In this document: positions 1 through 9,102 of the stretch, piece by piece
Layout of the letters: each line of letters opens with the position of its first letter
Numbering within the stretch: the first letter of the stretch is position 1
Assembly (NCBI RefSeq): GCF_900114625.1
Contig: NZ_FOZL01000001.1
Coordinates: 1,054,001-1,118,000 of the forward strand
Source of the DNA: Granulicella pectinivorans
GTDB taxonomy: Bacteria; Acidobacteriota; Terriglobia; Terriglobales; Acidobacteriaceae
Length of the DNA stretch: 64,000 nt
Direction of reading: 5' to 3'
Program-made: the position numbers and the translations under genes
The notes under the pieces: model-generated
What the model saw: only the letters and a program-made list of their open reading frames with translations
The model's database searches: none
Told to the model about the DNA's origin: nothing

Positions 1-1
1 G

Positions 2-1015
2 GCGGCTGTCAGCGGCCTCGCTCCTTCGGCCACCAACACCAACTACCGCAACGCCTACATGGAGTCCTACAACCTCAACGTCCAGCAGGATCTTGGCTTC
101 GGCACCGTCCTGCAGGTCGGCTATATCGGCTCCGGCGGACGTCACCTCCGCATGCCGCTGAACATCAACCAGTTCGTTACGCCCAACGGCACGAGCACCG
201 TGCGGCCCTTCCCCACCGTCTCCGCTGCCAGCCTCATCCGGCCCAGCGCGGCGCTCGGCAACATCTCGCAGGTCGCCTATGCGGGCATGTCCAGCTATAA
301 CGCTCTATGGATTACCGCCCGCAAGAGCCTCCACGGCGGCCTTGAGCTCAACTCCAGCTACACGTTCTCGAAGTCGCTCGATCTGAACTCGCTCTCGGGC
401 AACGGCGTCCAGAACAACGTCAACCCCGCCGGCGACTACGGCCGCTCCGACTTCGATGTCCGTCATCACTTCGTATTCAGCGGCATCTGGACGCTGCCCT
501 TCCACGGCAACCGCGCCAAGGAAGGCTGGCTGCTGGCCTCCATCGTGCAGGCGCAGGGCGGCAACCCGCTCAACGTGACGACCTCCAACACGTCGATCAC
601 GGGCAGCGGAAGCATCCGTCCCACGCTGATCGGGACCTACTCCACCGGGCGCGGCGCCCTCCTGCCCAGCGGCAACATCCCGTTCATCAACGCAACCGTC
701 TGCACCACCATCACGACGGGCTGCACCTTCTACACGCAGACCAACGGATTCGGAAACCTGAGCCGCAACAAGCTGAACGGACCCGGCTTCTCGGACGTCG
801 ATCTCTCGCTGCAGAAGACGACGAAGATCGCCGCGTCGGTCAACCTGGTGCTGCGGATCGACTCGTTCGATCTGCTGAACCACGTCAACCTTGCCAACCC
901 GAATCTGACGGCATCGACCACGGGAACGTTCGGCCAGATCACGGCGACGCGCAACCAGGTCGGCGATGCCGGCTCGTCAAGGCAGCTCCAGTTGAGCGGC
1001 AAGTTCACCTTCTAA
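2..1015 (+). CDS. TonB-dependent receptor, Oar-like (C-terminal part, 5' end outside window)
   Basis: The reading frame is already open at the left edge and runs to a TAA at 1013-1015, so only the last ~337 residues of an outer-membrane beta-barrel are present. The stretch beginning near 59 (NAYMESYNLNVQQ, then VGYIGSGGRHL) and the ending KFTF with a terminal Phe are typical of the large acidobacterial carboxypeptidase-regulatory/TonB-dependent receptors related to Oar; a terminal aromatic residue is the usual barrel-assembly signal. RHHFVFSGIW and FDLLNHVN are further conserved barrel-strand blocks of that family. The substrate cannot be read from the sequence. A Rho-independent terminator follows at once. 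Methionine 59 is an internal residue, not the start. Confidence 0.85.
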   Translation, partial: AAVSGLAPSATNTNYRNAYMESYNLNVQQDLGFGTVLQVGYIGSGGRHLRMPLNINQFVTPNGTSTVRPFPTVSAASLIRPSAALGNISQVAYAGMSSYNALWITARKSLHGGLELNSSYTFSKSLDLNSLSGNGVQNNVNPAGDYGRSDFDVRHHFVFSGIWTLPFHGNRAKEGWLLASIVQAQGGNPLNVTTSNTSITGSGSIRPTLIGTYSTGRGALLPSGNIPFINATVCTTITTGCTFYTQTNGFGNLSRNKLNGPGFSDVDLSLQKTTKIAASVNLVLRIDSFDLLNHVNLANPNLTASTTGTFGQITATRNQVGDAGSSRQLQLSGKFTF

Positions 1016-1035
1016 CCCTCACTCGCAGCAAAGCA

Positions 1036-1066
1036 AACGGCGTCCCTTTCTCGGGGCGCCGTTTTT
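1036..1066 (+). terminator. Rho-independent terminator of the TonB receptor gene
   Basis: AACGGCG-CCC pairs with GGG-CGCCGTT around a short TTTCTC loop, followed directly by a run of five T. It lies 20 bases after the receptor stop codon. Confidence 0.8.
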
Positions 1067-1201
1067 CTTGTTTCGAAAGGCTGTCCTGCCGGACGGACCC
1101 GCTGCGAGCGAGGCGGTCACGGCGCTTGCGGCAGAACCTTCCTGACGTGTATCCCGGTCGTGGCGCAGTGTTGTCGTGCGGGCCTCCCGTTGGTCGGGAC
1201 T

Positions 1202-3286
1202 TTATGTGGTCGTTACGGCGAGCCACTCCGGATCCGCAGGGACCTCGCCACCCGGCCAGAGCCAGCCGTCCGCATCCTTCTGAAATCCATTCGCCGCGAA
1301 CACCTCCCGGCAGGGCTGGTTGCGCTCCGTCTCCACGATCGCGCCACGCAGCACCGGCGTTCTCCGGCGAGCCTCGTTCAGGAGAGCCGTCTCGATCCCG
1401 AAGCCGAAGACGCGGCAGCTCAGCACCCAGATCGCAATCTCCTCGCCCTCCAACACCATGACCGACACAATGCCCATGCCGCCGAACTTGTCCGCCGCCT
1501 CTGCCACCAGGATGCGGTGCGTGTCGCTCTTCGACCATGCCGCCATCTGTTGCCTGGTCACCCGGCTGCCGCGGATATTGAACTGATTCGTCCGGTTGAC
1601 GAGCTCCACCGCCCGGTCGAGCTCCTTCGGCACTAGGGTGCGGATGGACACACGCAGGCCAAGGCCGGCCAGGACTGCGCCGGAATCCCCCCCGAGCTCC
1701 TCCTGGAGCTCCTGCCGCTTCTTGCGGTCGGCGTAGAACTGGGTGCGGTCGGCCCCCTTCTGCTCGGGCAGGGAGGTGGCCCACCAGTCCAGCATCCTCC
1801 AGGGCCCTTCGTCCAGCGCATCCAGCGCGAGAAGCCCCGGATGCGCGGCAGAGACCATCTCCCGCTCGTCCGCGCGATCGTCGATGAAGACGAAGTCCTT
1901 GGCGTCGAGGTTCAGCTCGGCGGCGATTCTGCGGACGCTGGTGCTCTTCAGCTCCCAGTGGATCTGCTGGGAGACAAAGTCGTTCGCTCCCAGCACGGCA
2001 CCGTCCCAGCGGATATTGCTGGCGTCGTTCTTCGAGGCGATCGCGAGCAGAATACCCTTGGCGCGGAGGCGCTTGAGCGTCTGCTGGCGGTCGCGGTGGT
2101 GCTGGACGGCACCCTCGCCGATGACACCCGCCCAGAGCGTGTGATCCAGGTCGACGACGACGACCTTTCTCCCGGTCAGGCCGGCGACCGCGCCGATGAA
2201 GTCGGTGTAAATCTCGGCGAGGCGCAGCGAGAGCACGGTGGGATGGACCGACTCGGTCGAGTAGAACTTGCGGGAGAGGTTGATGTCTCCGAATCGGGCC
2301 AGAAGCGCGCGTTCATCGATCAGCATCGCCGGACGCGGCGCGCTGGCATTGTGCTCACGGAGTGTGGTGTCGAGTAGCTCGTTGACGCGTTTGGCCGCCG
2401 TCCGCCGGGCGTAGGCGGTGATGAGGTTCTTCGCGAAGGAGAGGGGCGTGCCGTCGTGGCGGCGGACGTTCGCGGTGTTGTGGACGTAGACGCCGCACTC
2501 GAAGAGGTCGCCCAGCATCCGGAACGTGGGCAGCATCTGGGCGTGGGCCTCGTCCGCCAGGGTCCGCAGGGTGGCCGGACCGCTGCGGATGCCCTGCAGG
2601 AAGTGGGTGCGGGCCAGCGAGAGGTTCTGCTCGTAAGTGTAGGGGCTGTAGCAGACGAGGTCGAAGCGATCCGCGGCGTGGGTGCGCAGAAGCGCGTTCA
2701 TTTCCACAGGGTTCTTGCTGGCGGCGAAGACCGGCCGGAGCGTGATGCCGCGCTCCAGCAGAAGAGCGGCCAGGAAGGTCGTGATATCGAGGAAAAGGCA
2801 GTCGCCCACCAGCAGAATCTTGATCTCGCGGCTGGTCCGCACGTTGGTCGTAACCAGTTCGCGCCAGCGGTCCAGCCGTGCGGTGAAGGCCTCGAGCTCC
2901 GCCGGGGGAACCTTTCCGGCGAGGATTTTCACAAGGGCGTCGCGGTCCTGTTGAAAAACCGTCTCGCGGCGCGCAATCAACTCGTCGAGGGTTTCGGCGG
3001 GCCAATGCAGTTGCTTCATGCGTTCGCCCAGAAACAGGCTCCGCCAGTCCGCGCCGTTCGGGCCGAGCGAGCGGATCAGGTAATGCACCAGGGGAAGAGT
3101 CTCCCAGGTGATGAACGTCTCGTGACCCATGGAGGCGACGGTGGAGGAAAACTTGTCCCACCGCGCTAGGGGCTCGCCCAACGCCTCGGCGGCTGCTCTC
3201 TCCGCCGCGGCCAGCGCACGGGCTACTGCAGGCAGAGGTTCCTCAGGGCCCACGCTCGATGCTCCTTGTCCTGTCATTGCGTTCAT
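1202..3286 (-). CDS. FkbH-like HAD-IIIC phosphatase / acyltransferase
   Basis: The 694-residue protein has three parts. The first ~370 residues include a GDCLFLDI stretch resembling the SGNH-like region of stand-alone FkbH proteins. A HAD-IIIC domain follows with the nucleophile motif DLDHTLW near residue 379. The GNAT-like C-terminal third carries NRTNQFNIRG, a hallmark of this family. Known FkbH enzymes dephosphorylate 1,3-bisphosphoglycerate and load the glyceryl unit onto an acyl carrier protein; this is inferred for this member. I chose ATG 3286 because the open frame upstream is not family-like and overlaps the divergent gene's leader. There is no carrier protein beside it; the only ACP in the window is at 34.2-34.5 kb. 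It is divergent from the DUF2252 gene with a ~73-bp shared promoter region. Confidence 0.8.
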   Translation of the reverse strand: MNAMTGQGASSVGPEEPLPAVARALAAAERAAAEALGEPLARWDKFSSTVASMGHETFITWETLPLVHYLIRSLGPNGADWRSLFLGERMKQLHWPAETLDELIARRETVFQQDRDALVKILAGKVPPAELEAFTARLDRWRELVTTNVRTSREIKILLVGDCLFLDITTFLAALLLERGITLRPVFAASKNPVEMNALLRTHAADRFDLVCYSPYTYEQNLSLARTHFLQGIRSGPATLRTLADEAHAQMLPTFRMLGDLFECGVYVHNTANVRRHDGTPLSFAKNLITAYARRTAAKRVNELLDTTLREHNASAPRPAMLIDERALLARFGDINLSRKFYSTESVHPTVLSLRLAEIYTDFIGAVAGLTGRKVVVVDLDHTLWAGVIGEGAVQHHRDRQQTLKRLRAKGILLAIASKNDASNIRWDGAVLGANDFVSQQIHWELKSTSVRRIAAELNLDAKDFVFIDDRADEREMVSAAHPGLLALDALDEGPWRMLDWWATSLPEQKGADRTQFYADRKKRQELQEELGGDSGAVLAGLGLRVSIRTLVPKELDRAVELVNRTNQFNIRGSRVTRQQMAAWSKSDTHRILVAEAADKFGGMGIVSVMVLEGEEIAIWVLSCRVFGFGIETALLNEARRRTPVLRGAIVETERNQPCREVFAANGFQKDADGWLWPGGEVPADPEWLAVTTT

Positions 3287-3359
3287 GGATAGGTTAACCC
3301 TCTCATCGTCGCATGAAGTCCGTACGGAAGCCCCGGTTTGCCGTAAACTTCTGTGCATT

Positions 3360-4670
3360 GTGTCGAAAAAGAAAACAGACAAGCCGAAAGTGCCCACGAC
3401 ACCCATTCTTCCAGCCGTCGCGCCCCCCTCGGCAAAGCTGCTTGCCCGCTGGGACCCCAGTCTGCGCACCTACGATCCGCTCGCGCTTCTCGCGCGCGCC
3501 ATGGAGGGACGCGTCCCCGCGCTGGCTTCGGTCAAGTACGAGCGGATGGCTGCCTCTTCCTTCGGCTTCTTCCGGGGTGCCGCTCCCATCATGGCGGCGG
3601 ATCTTGCGCTGACGCCGCACTCCGGCATCGTGAACCAGATCTGCGGCGACGCCCACGTCCAGAACCTTGGGGCCTACGCCGGACCCGATGGCCGGCTCAT
3701 CTTCGACATCAACGACTTCGACGAGACCATCCGAGCGCCGTTCGAGTGGGACGTAAAGCGCATGACCACCAGCATCCTGCTCGCGGGCCGGCAGGCCTGC
3801 TTCAAACACACCGGCTGCGCGTCGGCTGCGTCCATCTTTCTGGCCACGTACTGCAACCTCATGCGTGAGTTCTCGCGCATGCCTGTGCTGGAGGTGGCGC
3901 GCTACCAGGTCCATCGCCTTGCTGCGTCGGCACCCATCTCCCGGGCGCTGCGCAAGGCCAAACGGCAGACCCCGGACCTGACCGTGGAAAGCCTCACCGA
4001 GCCCGGGAAGCCGGGCCGCATCTTCAAATCGCAGCCGCCTCTCCTGCGCCGCGTGACAGGAACCGAACGGGCAGAGGTGCTGGCCTCTCTCGATACCTAT
4101 CTCCCCAGCCTGCTCCCTGAGCGACGGCACTTCTTCGCGCAGTACCGGCCCGTCGACGTCGCGTTCAAGGTGGTCGGCACCGGCTCCGTCGGGCTCCGCG
4201 ACTACTGCGTCTACATGGAAGGCAACGGCCCAGGCGATCCGCTCTTCCTGCAGGTCAAGGAGGAGGTTCCTTCCTGCTACACCCCTTACGTCACCCCCAG
4301 CCCGTCGCAGGCAGCGCACGAGGGGCAGCGCGTCGTCGAAGGCCAAAGGGCGATGCAGCTCCAGTCCGACCCTCTGCTGGGATGGACGACCTGCGATGGG
4401 CGCAGTTACCTGGTGCGGCAGCTCCATGACCATAAGGCAACGGTCGATGTCACCAGGCTCAGCCTCGAAGGCCTCATCCAGTACGCGCTGGTCTGTGGCG
4501 AAATGCTGGCCCGCGGCCACGCCCGTTCCGGCAACGCGCGCGATCTCGCTGCGTACTTTGCCAAAGCCAAACCTTTCAAAAAAGCCATGCTCACCTACGC
4601 CCTCGCCTACGCCGACCAGACCGAAAAGGACTGGAAGGCCATGCTGAAGGCCGGCAAACCGAAGGCTTAA
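3360..4670 (+). CDS. DUF2252 family protein
   Basis: The ~436-residue protein is recognised as DUF2252 (COG4320) from ERMAASSFGFFRG, CGDAHVQNLG and FDINDFDET in its N-terminal half and a later RQLHDHKATVD block. The family is cytoplasmic and has a protein-kinase-like fold by established comparison, but its reaction is unknown. The start is uncertain. GTG 3360 (VSKKKTDKPK...) leaves a clean intergenic gap to the divergent FkbH gene; an in-frame ATG at 3285 would overlap that gene's start codon. No signal peptide is visible. It is followed by a long hairpin and then the convergent ferritin-like gene. Confidence 0.8.
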   Translation: MSKKKTDKPKVPTTPILPAVAPPSAKLLARWDPSLRTYDPLALLARAMEGRVPALASVKYERMAASSFGFFRGAAPIMAADLALTPHSGIVNQICGDAHVQNLGAYAGPDGRLIFDINDFDETIRAPFEWDVKRMTTSILLAGRQACFKHTGCASAASIFLATYCNLMREFSRMPVLEVARYQVHRLAASAPISRALRKAKRQTPDLTVESLTEPGKPGRIFKSQPPLLRRVTGTERAEVLASLDTYLPSLLPERRHFFAQYRPVDVAFKVVGTGSVGLRDYCVYMEGNGPGDPLFLQVKEEVPSCYTPYVTPSPSQAAHEGQRVVEGQRAMQLQSDPLLGWTTCDGRSYLVRQLHDHKATVDVTRLSLEGLIQYALVCGEMLARGHARSGNARDLAAYFAKAKPFKKAMLTYALAYADQTEKDWKAMLKAGKPKA

Positions 4671-4675
4671 CGACC

Positions 4676-4724
4676 GCACAGGCTACGGAAGGCCGTAAGC
4701 GACACGGTCTTCCGTAGCCTGTGC
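4676..4724. terminator. Long inverted repeat between convergent genes, probable bidirectional terminator
   Basis: GCACAGGCTACGGAAGGCCGT pairs with ACGGTCTTCCGTAGCCTGTGC: 21 bp with a single mismatch and a 7-base loop. There is no strong T run on either side. Its place, between the ends of two convergent genes, supports a terminator role. Confidence 0.65.
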
Positions 4725-4760
4725 AGGCATGCTCTGAGCAAAAGTGGCGTTCCCGGGCAG

Positions 4761-5231
4761 TTAGTCGGCGATGCCTGCGTCGGGTGGATCCTCGTTCAGG
4801 GCGGTGGCAAGGGCGACCAGGTGATCCTGCTCGTCGGTGAGGATCTGGCGCAGCGTCTCGGAGAGGGCAAACTCGTTCAACTCGTCGGCCTGCTTCACGC
4901 GCCGGCGGTAGTTGGCAATCGTCTCCTTCTCGTTTTCGAGATCGAAGCGCAGCATGTCGGTGGCCTTGTCGCTGGTCTTGACCGGCTTGGGCGTCACGGA
5001 GGGCATGCCGCCCAGGTAGTCGATCTGGTAAGCGAGCTTGATGGCGTGCTGGAGCTCTTCACCGGCATGGACCTCGAGTTCGGCGGCGATATTCATGTAC
5101 TGCGCGCCTTTGAGCACCTGCGAGTAGTTCACGTAGGCGATGATCGCCTGGTATTCGCGGGAGAGATCCTCATTGAGGAGTTCGATCAGCTTCTCCCGGG
5201 TAATTCCGGTCTTCGTTTCTGGGGTGGACAT
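4761..5231 (-). CDS. Ferritin-like domain protein (bacterioferritin/Dps-like diiron four-helix bundle)
   Basis: The 156-residue soluble protein has the spaced helices of the ferritin-like superfamily: LSREYQAIIAYVNYS (helix A, Glu ligand), ELEVHAGEELQHA (helix B, ExxH), ENEKETIANYRRR (helix C) and LRQILTDEQDHL (helix D, ExxH). These supply a diiron site. The protein is likely to bind or oxidise iron or protect against oxidative stress, but the exact subfamily (bacterioferritin, YciE-like or Dps-like) is not decided from sequence alone. A strong AGGAGG lies five bases before ATG 5231, which fixes the start. No partner gene is adjacent; it is a single-gene unit. Confidence 0.82.
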   Translation of the reverse strand: MSTPETKTGITREKLIELLNEDLSREYQAIIAYVNYSQVLKGAQYMNIAAELEVHAGEELQHAIKLAYQIDYLGGMPSVTPKPVKTSDKATDMLRFDLENEKETIANYRRRVKQADELNEFALSETLRQILTDEQDHLVALATALNEDPPDAGIAD

Positions 5232-5451
5232 GGTGCCTCCTGTTTCTTTCTCCGTGAGATGCCATCCGGCTGAATTTTGATGGCTTCAGCCTAGGGCCCC
5301 ACGGTGCAGTACCCTCCGGAAAACTTAACCCCGAAGTCACGCGGATACGGATATGCTTTGAATCAATCCAGCATTCCCGAAGTGGAACCTCCCCGTCCGT
5401 GCGGGATCCATGTGCTGCGATGAGGCTTTTTTGAACGACGAGGAGTGAACC

Positions 5452-6423
5452 ATGCGTATGCGGTGCAGGATGATGGCCTGGATGGTGGTGGCGGCTTCGA
5501 GTTTGGGGTGGGGACAGCAGACCGGGACAGCTCCGGCGATGCCCGCCCCGACGGTAGAACAGGCTCCTGTGGAGGCAGTTCCCGCGCCAGCCGCGAAGGC
5601 ACCGGAGAAGCCCAGGGGAAAGAAGGGCAAGGAGGTGTACACGGGGCCGGCCAATATCGTCGAGCAGCCCGCGACGCCGATGCTCGATGAAGAGGGGCGG
5701 CAGCGTCTCGACCCGGACGGCAAACCCATGTTCAACGCGCCGGTGAAGCAGCAGAGGGACAAGAAGGGGCATCCGCTGTTCGATGGCGACGGCAAGCCGG
5801 TGTTCCAGACGGCGACCGACCTGGGCTACGACGAGAAGGGCAAGAAAATCAAGAACAAGAAAGAGAAGCCGCCCAGGGTGGTGAAGGTTGCAATTACGCG
5901 GGGGACGCTGACCATCGACGGCATGACGGGTAAAGCGGCGCTGAACTATGACATTCCCGACCTGAAGTACATCTACCTGTACGCACCGGGCATCGGCGTG
6001 ACGATCGTTTCGAATGAGCCGTTTCCGGGCGCTACGGAGCAGAAGAACGGGTTCAACGACAAGACGCTGCTGGTGACGGCGGAGGGCCACACGCTGGAGC
6101 TGTATTCCGCCGACACGCGATTGTTGGGCAAGAAACCGGCGTCGGCGTACGTGCGTCTGGATCGCGAGTTCAAGCTGCCGACGAGGTTTCCCGTCATGGG
6201 GTATGGGACGCTGCGGGTTCCGCCGTACGGGTGGCCGGGCGCGAAGGAGGTCAAGGCCTTGGCGGGGGCTCCTCCGCTGCCGAAGAACCTGCGTCCCGTG
6301 GTGTTGCTGCCACCATGTCCGGCGGGGCAGATGAGGGAGGCTGGGCGGAGGCCGCTGCCGGGAGAGACGCTGCCCGATCCGCCGTGCGTGGCGATCAAGC
6401 CCAAGGCGTCTCCAGCGCAGTAA
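5452..6423 (+). CDS. Secreted protein of unknown function
   Basis: 323 residues. The N-terminus (MRMRCRMMAWMVVAASSLGWGQ) is a basic plus hydrophobic signal peptide, followed by a Pro/Ala/Lys-rich linker. Residues ~75-140 are rich in short Asp-Gly-Lys units (LDPDGKPMF, FDGDGKPVF, YDEKGKKI) that look like repeated beta-hairpin turns. The rest is a globular segment with GTLTIDGMTGKAALNYD and YLYAPGIGVTIVSNEPF. I do not recognise a family; it resembles exported acidobacterial unknowns. A GAGGAG sits before ATG 5452, which supports the start. A terminator follows 10 bases after the stop. Confidence 0.65.
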   Translation: MRMRCRMMAWMVVAASSLGWGQQTGTAPAMPAPTVEQAPVEAVPAPAAKAPEKPRGKKGKEVYTGPANIVEQPATPMLDEEGRQRLDPDGKPMFNAPVKQQRDKKGHPLFDGDGKPVFQTATDLGYDEKGKKIKNKKEKPPRVVKVAITRGTLTIDGMTGKAALNYDIPDLKYIYLYAPGIGVTIVSNEPFPGATEQKNGFNDKTLLVTAEGHTLELYSADTRLLGKKPASAYVRLDREFKLPTRFPVMGYGTLRVPPYGWPGAKEVKALAGAPPLPKNLRPVVLLPPCPAGQMREAGRRPLPGETLPDPPCVAIKPKASPAQ

Positions 6424-6432
6424 AAGGCGTGT

Positions 6433-6456
6433 CCTGCCGGACGGGCAGGCCTTTTT
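6433..6456 (+). terminator. Rho-independent terminator
   Basis: CCTGCC / GGCAGG six-bp stem with loop GGACG followed by CCTTTTTC, just after the stop codon of the secreted protein gene. Confidence 0.65.
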
Positions 6457-6521
6457 CTGCTTCGCGTGGTCCTCCCGTTGGCCGGAGATCAAATTCCGAG
6501 CAACGCGAGGACCAGCGACAT

Positions 6522-7730
6522 TTACGACATGTGTTTCGGCTGCATGCGGCTGTAGAGGTCCGCGATCACCCGAACGGCGCGTTCCGCCTCGCCGCGATCC
6601 GGCGTCTCGTTGGCATCGTTCCAGCCTGAAGCTTCGCCCTGCTCGCTGGACTGAACGACGATTCCGTCGCGCCGCGCCAGCACGTTCACCTGCCGGTAGT
6701 AGAAGCCGTAGTTGACCTCGGGCTGAGGGATCAGCCAGCCGATCTGGCCGCGCACCGGCGTGATGGAGGCGTCGTTGAAGAGCGCCTTGGCCCCGTAGCC
6801 GGTGCAGTGGATGATGGACTTCTGCGGGATCTTCACGAACTCGGACGGCTCGTGGAACTCCATCGTCTCGATCTTGCCGCCGGCGATGTAAAAGTCGTTG
6901 AGCAACTGGCGGGAGTAGTCGGCGACGTTGAACTGGAGGCTGGTGGTGCGACGGCATTCATCGACCGGGAAGGGATACGAGCCCGGGGGCAGCGTCTGAA
7001 ACTTCGGTGTCAGATCGCCGATCAGGTGCTCGTACCGGGCAAACTCGAGATCCTCGGTGCCGGCCGGTCGAGGGCTGGGCGGCGGGGAGTTCTTGTCCGA
7101 GAGCATGTAGCGGTCGGTGTACTCGATGGGGTTGCCGGGCATGCCCAGATAGGACTGGTACATCGACCAGGACGCGCGGGCCATCTTCTCCCACTGCGCG
7201 GCGAACGTGGGCGGTGCGTCCTTGACGAGGGCGATGCGGGAGTCGGGCGTCCAGGAGCCGGTGGCGCGTGCGCTGCGGACTTCGGGCGGACGCTCCTTGG
7301 CGTAGATCGTGACGCTGGCACCCGCGCGCTGGGCGAGGATGGCGCTGGTAAGCCCGAGCGCCCCGCAGCCAATGACGGCGATGTCGCGGTCGCCGTTCGA
7401 GAGCGCTTTTTCGACAGCGAACTTGCCGGATCCCCAGGAGAGCGACCAGCCGGAGCCGCCGTGGCCGTAGTTGTGAACGACGAGCTTGCCGGCGATCTGT
7501 TCCGTGTCCATGCGTGGCCCCATCGCCCGAAACGGCCGGAGGCAGACGGTGATGCGGAAGAGCCGGTCTTCGTGGGCGCGGATGGGGTTGATGGGCTGCA
7601 CGGCGTCGTAGAAGGGCAGGCGCGGCGGCGGCGGTGTGGCGGCCAGGTTCTTCTTGCCGGGGGCGCAGCCGGCGAGGGCGAGGGCAGCGGTCGAGGCGGC
7701 TGCCTGATGCAGGAAATGACGGCGATTCAT
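6522..7730 (-). CDS. FAD-dependent oxidoreductase of the D-amino-acid oxidase (DAO) type, exported lipoprotein
   Basis: 402 residues. The N-terminus MNRRHFLHQAAASTAALALAGC combines a twin-arginine-like start (RRHFL) with a lipobox (LAGC), which suggests a Tat-exported, lipid-anchored enzyme. A Rossmann FAD motif (AVIGCGALGLTSAILAQ) lies near residue 120. HCTGYGAKALF and the following VRGQIGWL block match the DAO-fold region that closes over the flavin. The substrate is unknown; the family oxidises amines or amino acids. AGGAG five bases before ATG 7730 sets the start. No gene on the same strand is close enough to suggest an operon partner. Confidence 0.78.
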   Translation of the reverse strand: MNRRHFLHQAAASTAALALAGCAPGKKNLAATPPPPRLPFYDAVQPINPIRAHEDRLFRITVCLRPFRAMGPRMDTEQIAGKLVVHNYGHGGSGWSLSWGSGKFAVEKALSNGDRDIAVIGCGALGLTSAILAQRAGASVTIYAKERPPEVRSARATGSWTPDSRIALVKDAPPTFAAQWEKMARASWSMYQSYLGMPGNPIEYTDRYMLSDKNSPPPSPRPAGTEDLEFARYEHLIGDLTPKFQTLPPGSYPFPVDECRRTTSLQFNVADYSRQLLNDFYIAGGKIETMEFHEPSEFVKIPQKSIIHCTGYGAKALFNDASITPVRGQIGWLIPQPEVNYGFYYRQVNVLARRDGIVVQSSEQGEASGWNDANETPDRGEAERAVRVIADLYSRMQPKHMS

Positions 7731-7815
7731 CCGGGCTCCTGGTTGAGCGTGCTGTGGTTGGTCTTACTGTAGCGTATGACGGAGCTCCAGCCGGATGGGC
7801 GCGGAGCCATGAAGG

Positions 7816-8973
7816 TTATTGTTTGCCGGTCAGGTTCTGGAGCAGGTCGACCCAGCGATCTCCATACTGGGTCCATCCGCCGAGGTGCTGGACACGCTCC
7901 AGAGCGGCGGCGCTCATGCGCTGCTGAAGGGCGGGATCGTCGGCGAGTTGCTGCATGCGGCTGGCGAGGGCATCGACATCGCGGACGGGCACGATGTACC
8001 CTTCGACGGAGTCGGTGAAGAGGTCTTCCGCACCGGTGTTGGTGCTGGCCAGGACGGGGAGGCCGCAGGCGAGAGCCTGTCCCTGGACGAGGGCGAGGCC
8101 TTCTTCGATGGATGGGAGTACGAGGACGTGGCTGCTGCTCATGATCGCGGTCAGCTCCGACTGCGGGACGGCACCGAGGATCTCGACGTGGTCCTGCGGG
8201 AACCGGGCGATGACGGGACGCATCCAGTCGGGCACGGAGCCGATGATGCGGAGACGCTTGCCGGGATGCTTCAGCTTTGCGAAGGACTGCAGAAGGTAGG
8301 GGATGCCTTTGCGCAGAGCGACGCCGCCCACGAAGAGGACTTCGAAGCGGTCTGCGGGAGGGTCGGCTACCTTTTTGAAGTTTTCAAGGCGGACGCCGTA
8401 GGGGATGGTGTGGATCTTTTCGGCGGCCACGCCCATCTCGATGAAGGAGCGCGCGGCAAAGGTGCTGGGGACGGTGATGGCGTCGGCGGCTGCGTAGATC
8501 TTTTCTTCGCGGATGGTGTCGCGGATATCGGAGACGGGGCGGTCGACATTCCAGCGGCGCTGCTCGTCGGCGACGATCTCTTCCTGGTAGCGCTGGTGCG
8601 AGGAGCCACGGTCGCAGACGAACTTTCCGCCGCGGGATTGGACGAGTTGCCCGGTTTTGAGGCCGGCTCCGGAGATGCCGATGAAGGCGTCGCAGGGCGG
8701 AATGCGGCGGAGGGTCCACTCGTCGAAGAGGAGTGCGTTGGCATAGCCGAGGTGATCGCCCAGCCAGCGGGGCATCAGGTTTCTCTGGCCCAGAATCATC
8801 TCGGGTGTGTGGATCCAGGGGAAGGACTCGACCCGTGGCTGGGGAAGACCCTCGCGTTTGAGCCGCGCCCATGGCCAGGTGGAGTAGATGCGCTCGAGGT
8901 GTCCACGGCGCTCGAACTCGCGGGCCAGCTCAAAGTGGTGGTACACACCAAAGACAGCCTGGGTGACGATCAC
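7816..8973 (-). CDS. Glycosyltransferase family 4 (group 1)
   Basis: About 385 residues. The C-terminal half has the GT4 nucleotide-sugar binding fold: EVLFVGGVALRKGIPYLLQSF, then a later SIEEGLALVQGQALACGLPVLAS block whose EEGxALVxxEA-like pattern (here EEGLALVQGQA) is the family signature, and VRDVDALASRMQQL. The enzyme probably transfers a sugar in polysaccharide or glycolipid assembly at the inner membrane. I start it at GTG 8973 (VIVTQAVFGVYHHFEL), the first position where the sequence looks like a GT4 N-terminus. The same frame stays open to 9552, but that extension is opposite the SDR gene and is His/Arg-rich shadow sequence. It is divergent from the SDR with a 129-bp gap. Confidence 0.82.
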   Translation of the reverse strand: MIVTQAVFGVYHHFELAREFERRGHLERIYSTWPWARLKREGLPQPRVESFPWIHTPEMILGQRNLMPRWLGDHLGYANALLFDEWTLRRIPPCDAFIGISGAGLKTGQLVQSRGGKFVCDRGSSHQRYQEEIVADEQRRWNVDRPVSDIRDTIREEKIYAAADAITVPSTFAARSFIEMGVAAEKIHTIPYGVRLENFKKVADPPADRFEVLFVGGVALRKGIPYLLQSFAKLKHPGKRLRIIGSVPDWMRPVIARFPQDHVEILGAVPQSELTAIMSSSHVLVLPSIEEGLALVQGQALACGLPVLASTNTGAEDLFTDSVEGYIVPVRDVDALASRMQQLADDPALQQRMSAAALERVQHLGGWTQYGDRWVDLLQNLTGKQ

Positions 8974-9102
8974 GGAGGTTTGGTGCCTTTCGCCTGGAGG
9001 GTTCGCGATGCGCGTGCCTCCAGTGTACCGTGAGCGTTTCGTGGGGACGATTCGGCTGCGCCGGGAAGCCGCACAGCACCGTCCGCGCAGTAAAATCGGC
9101 GG

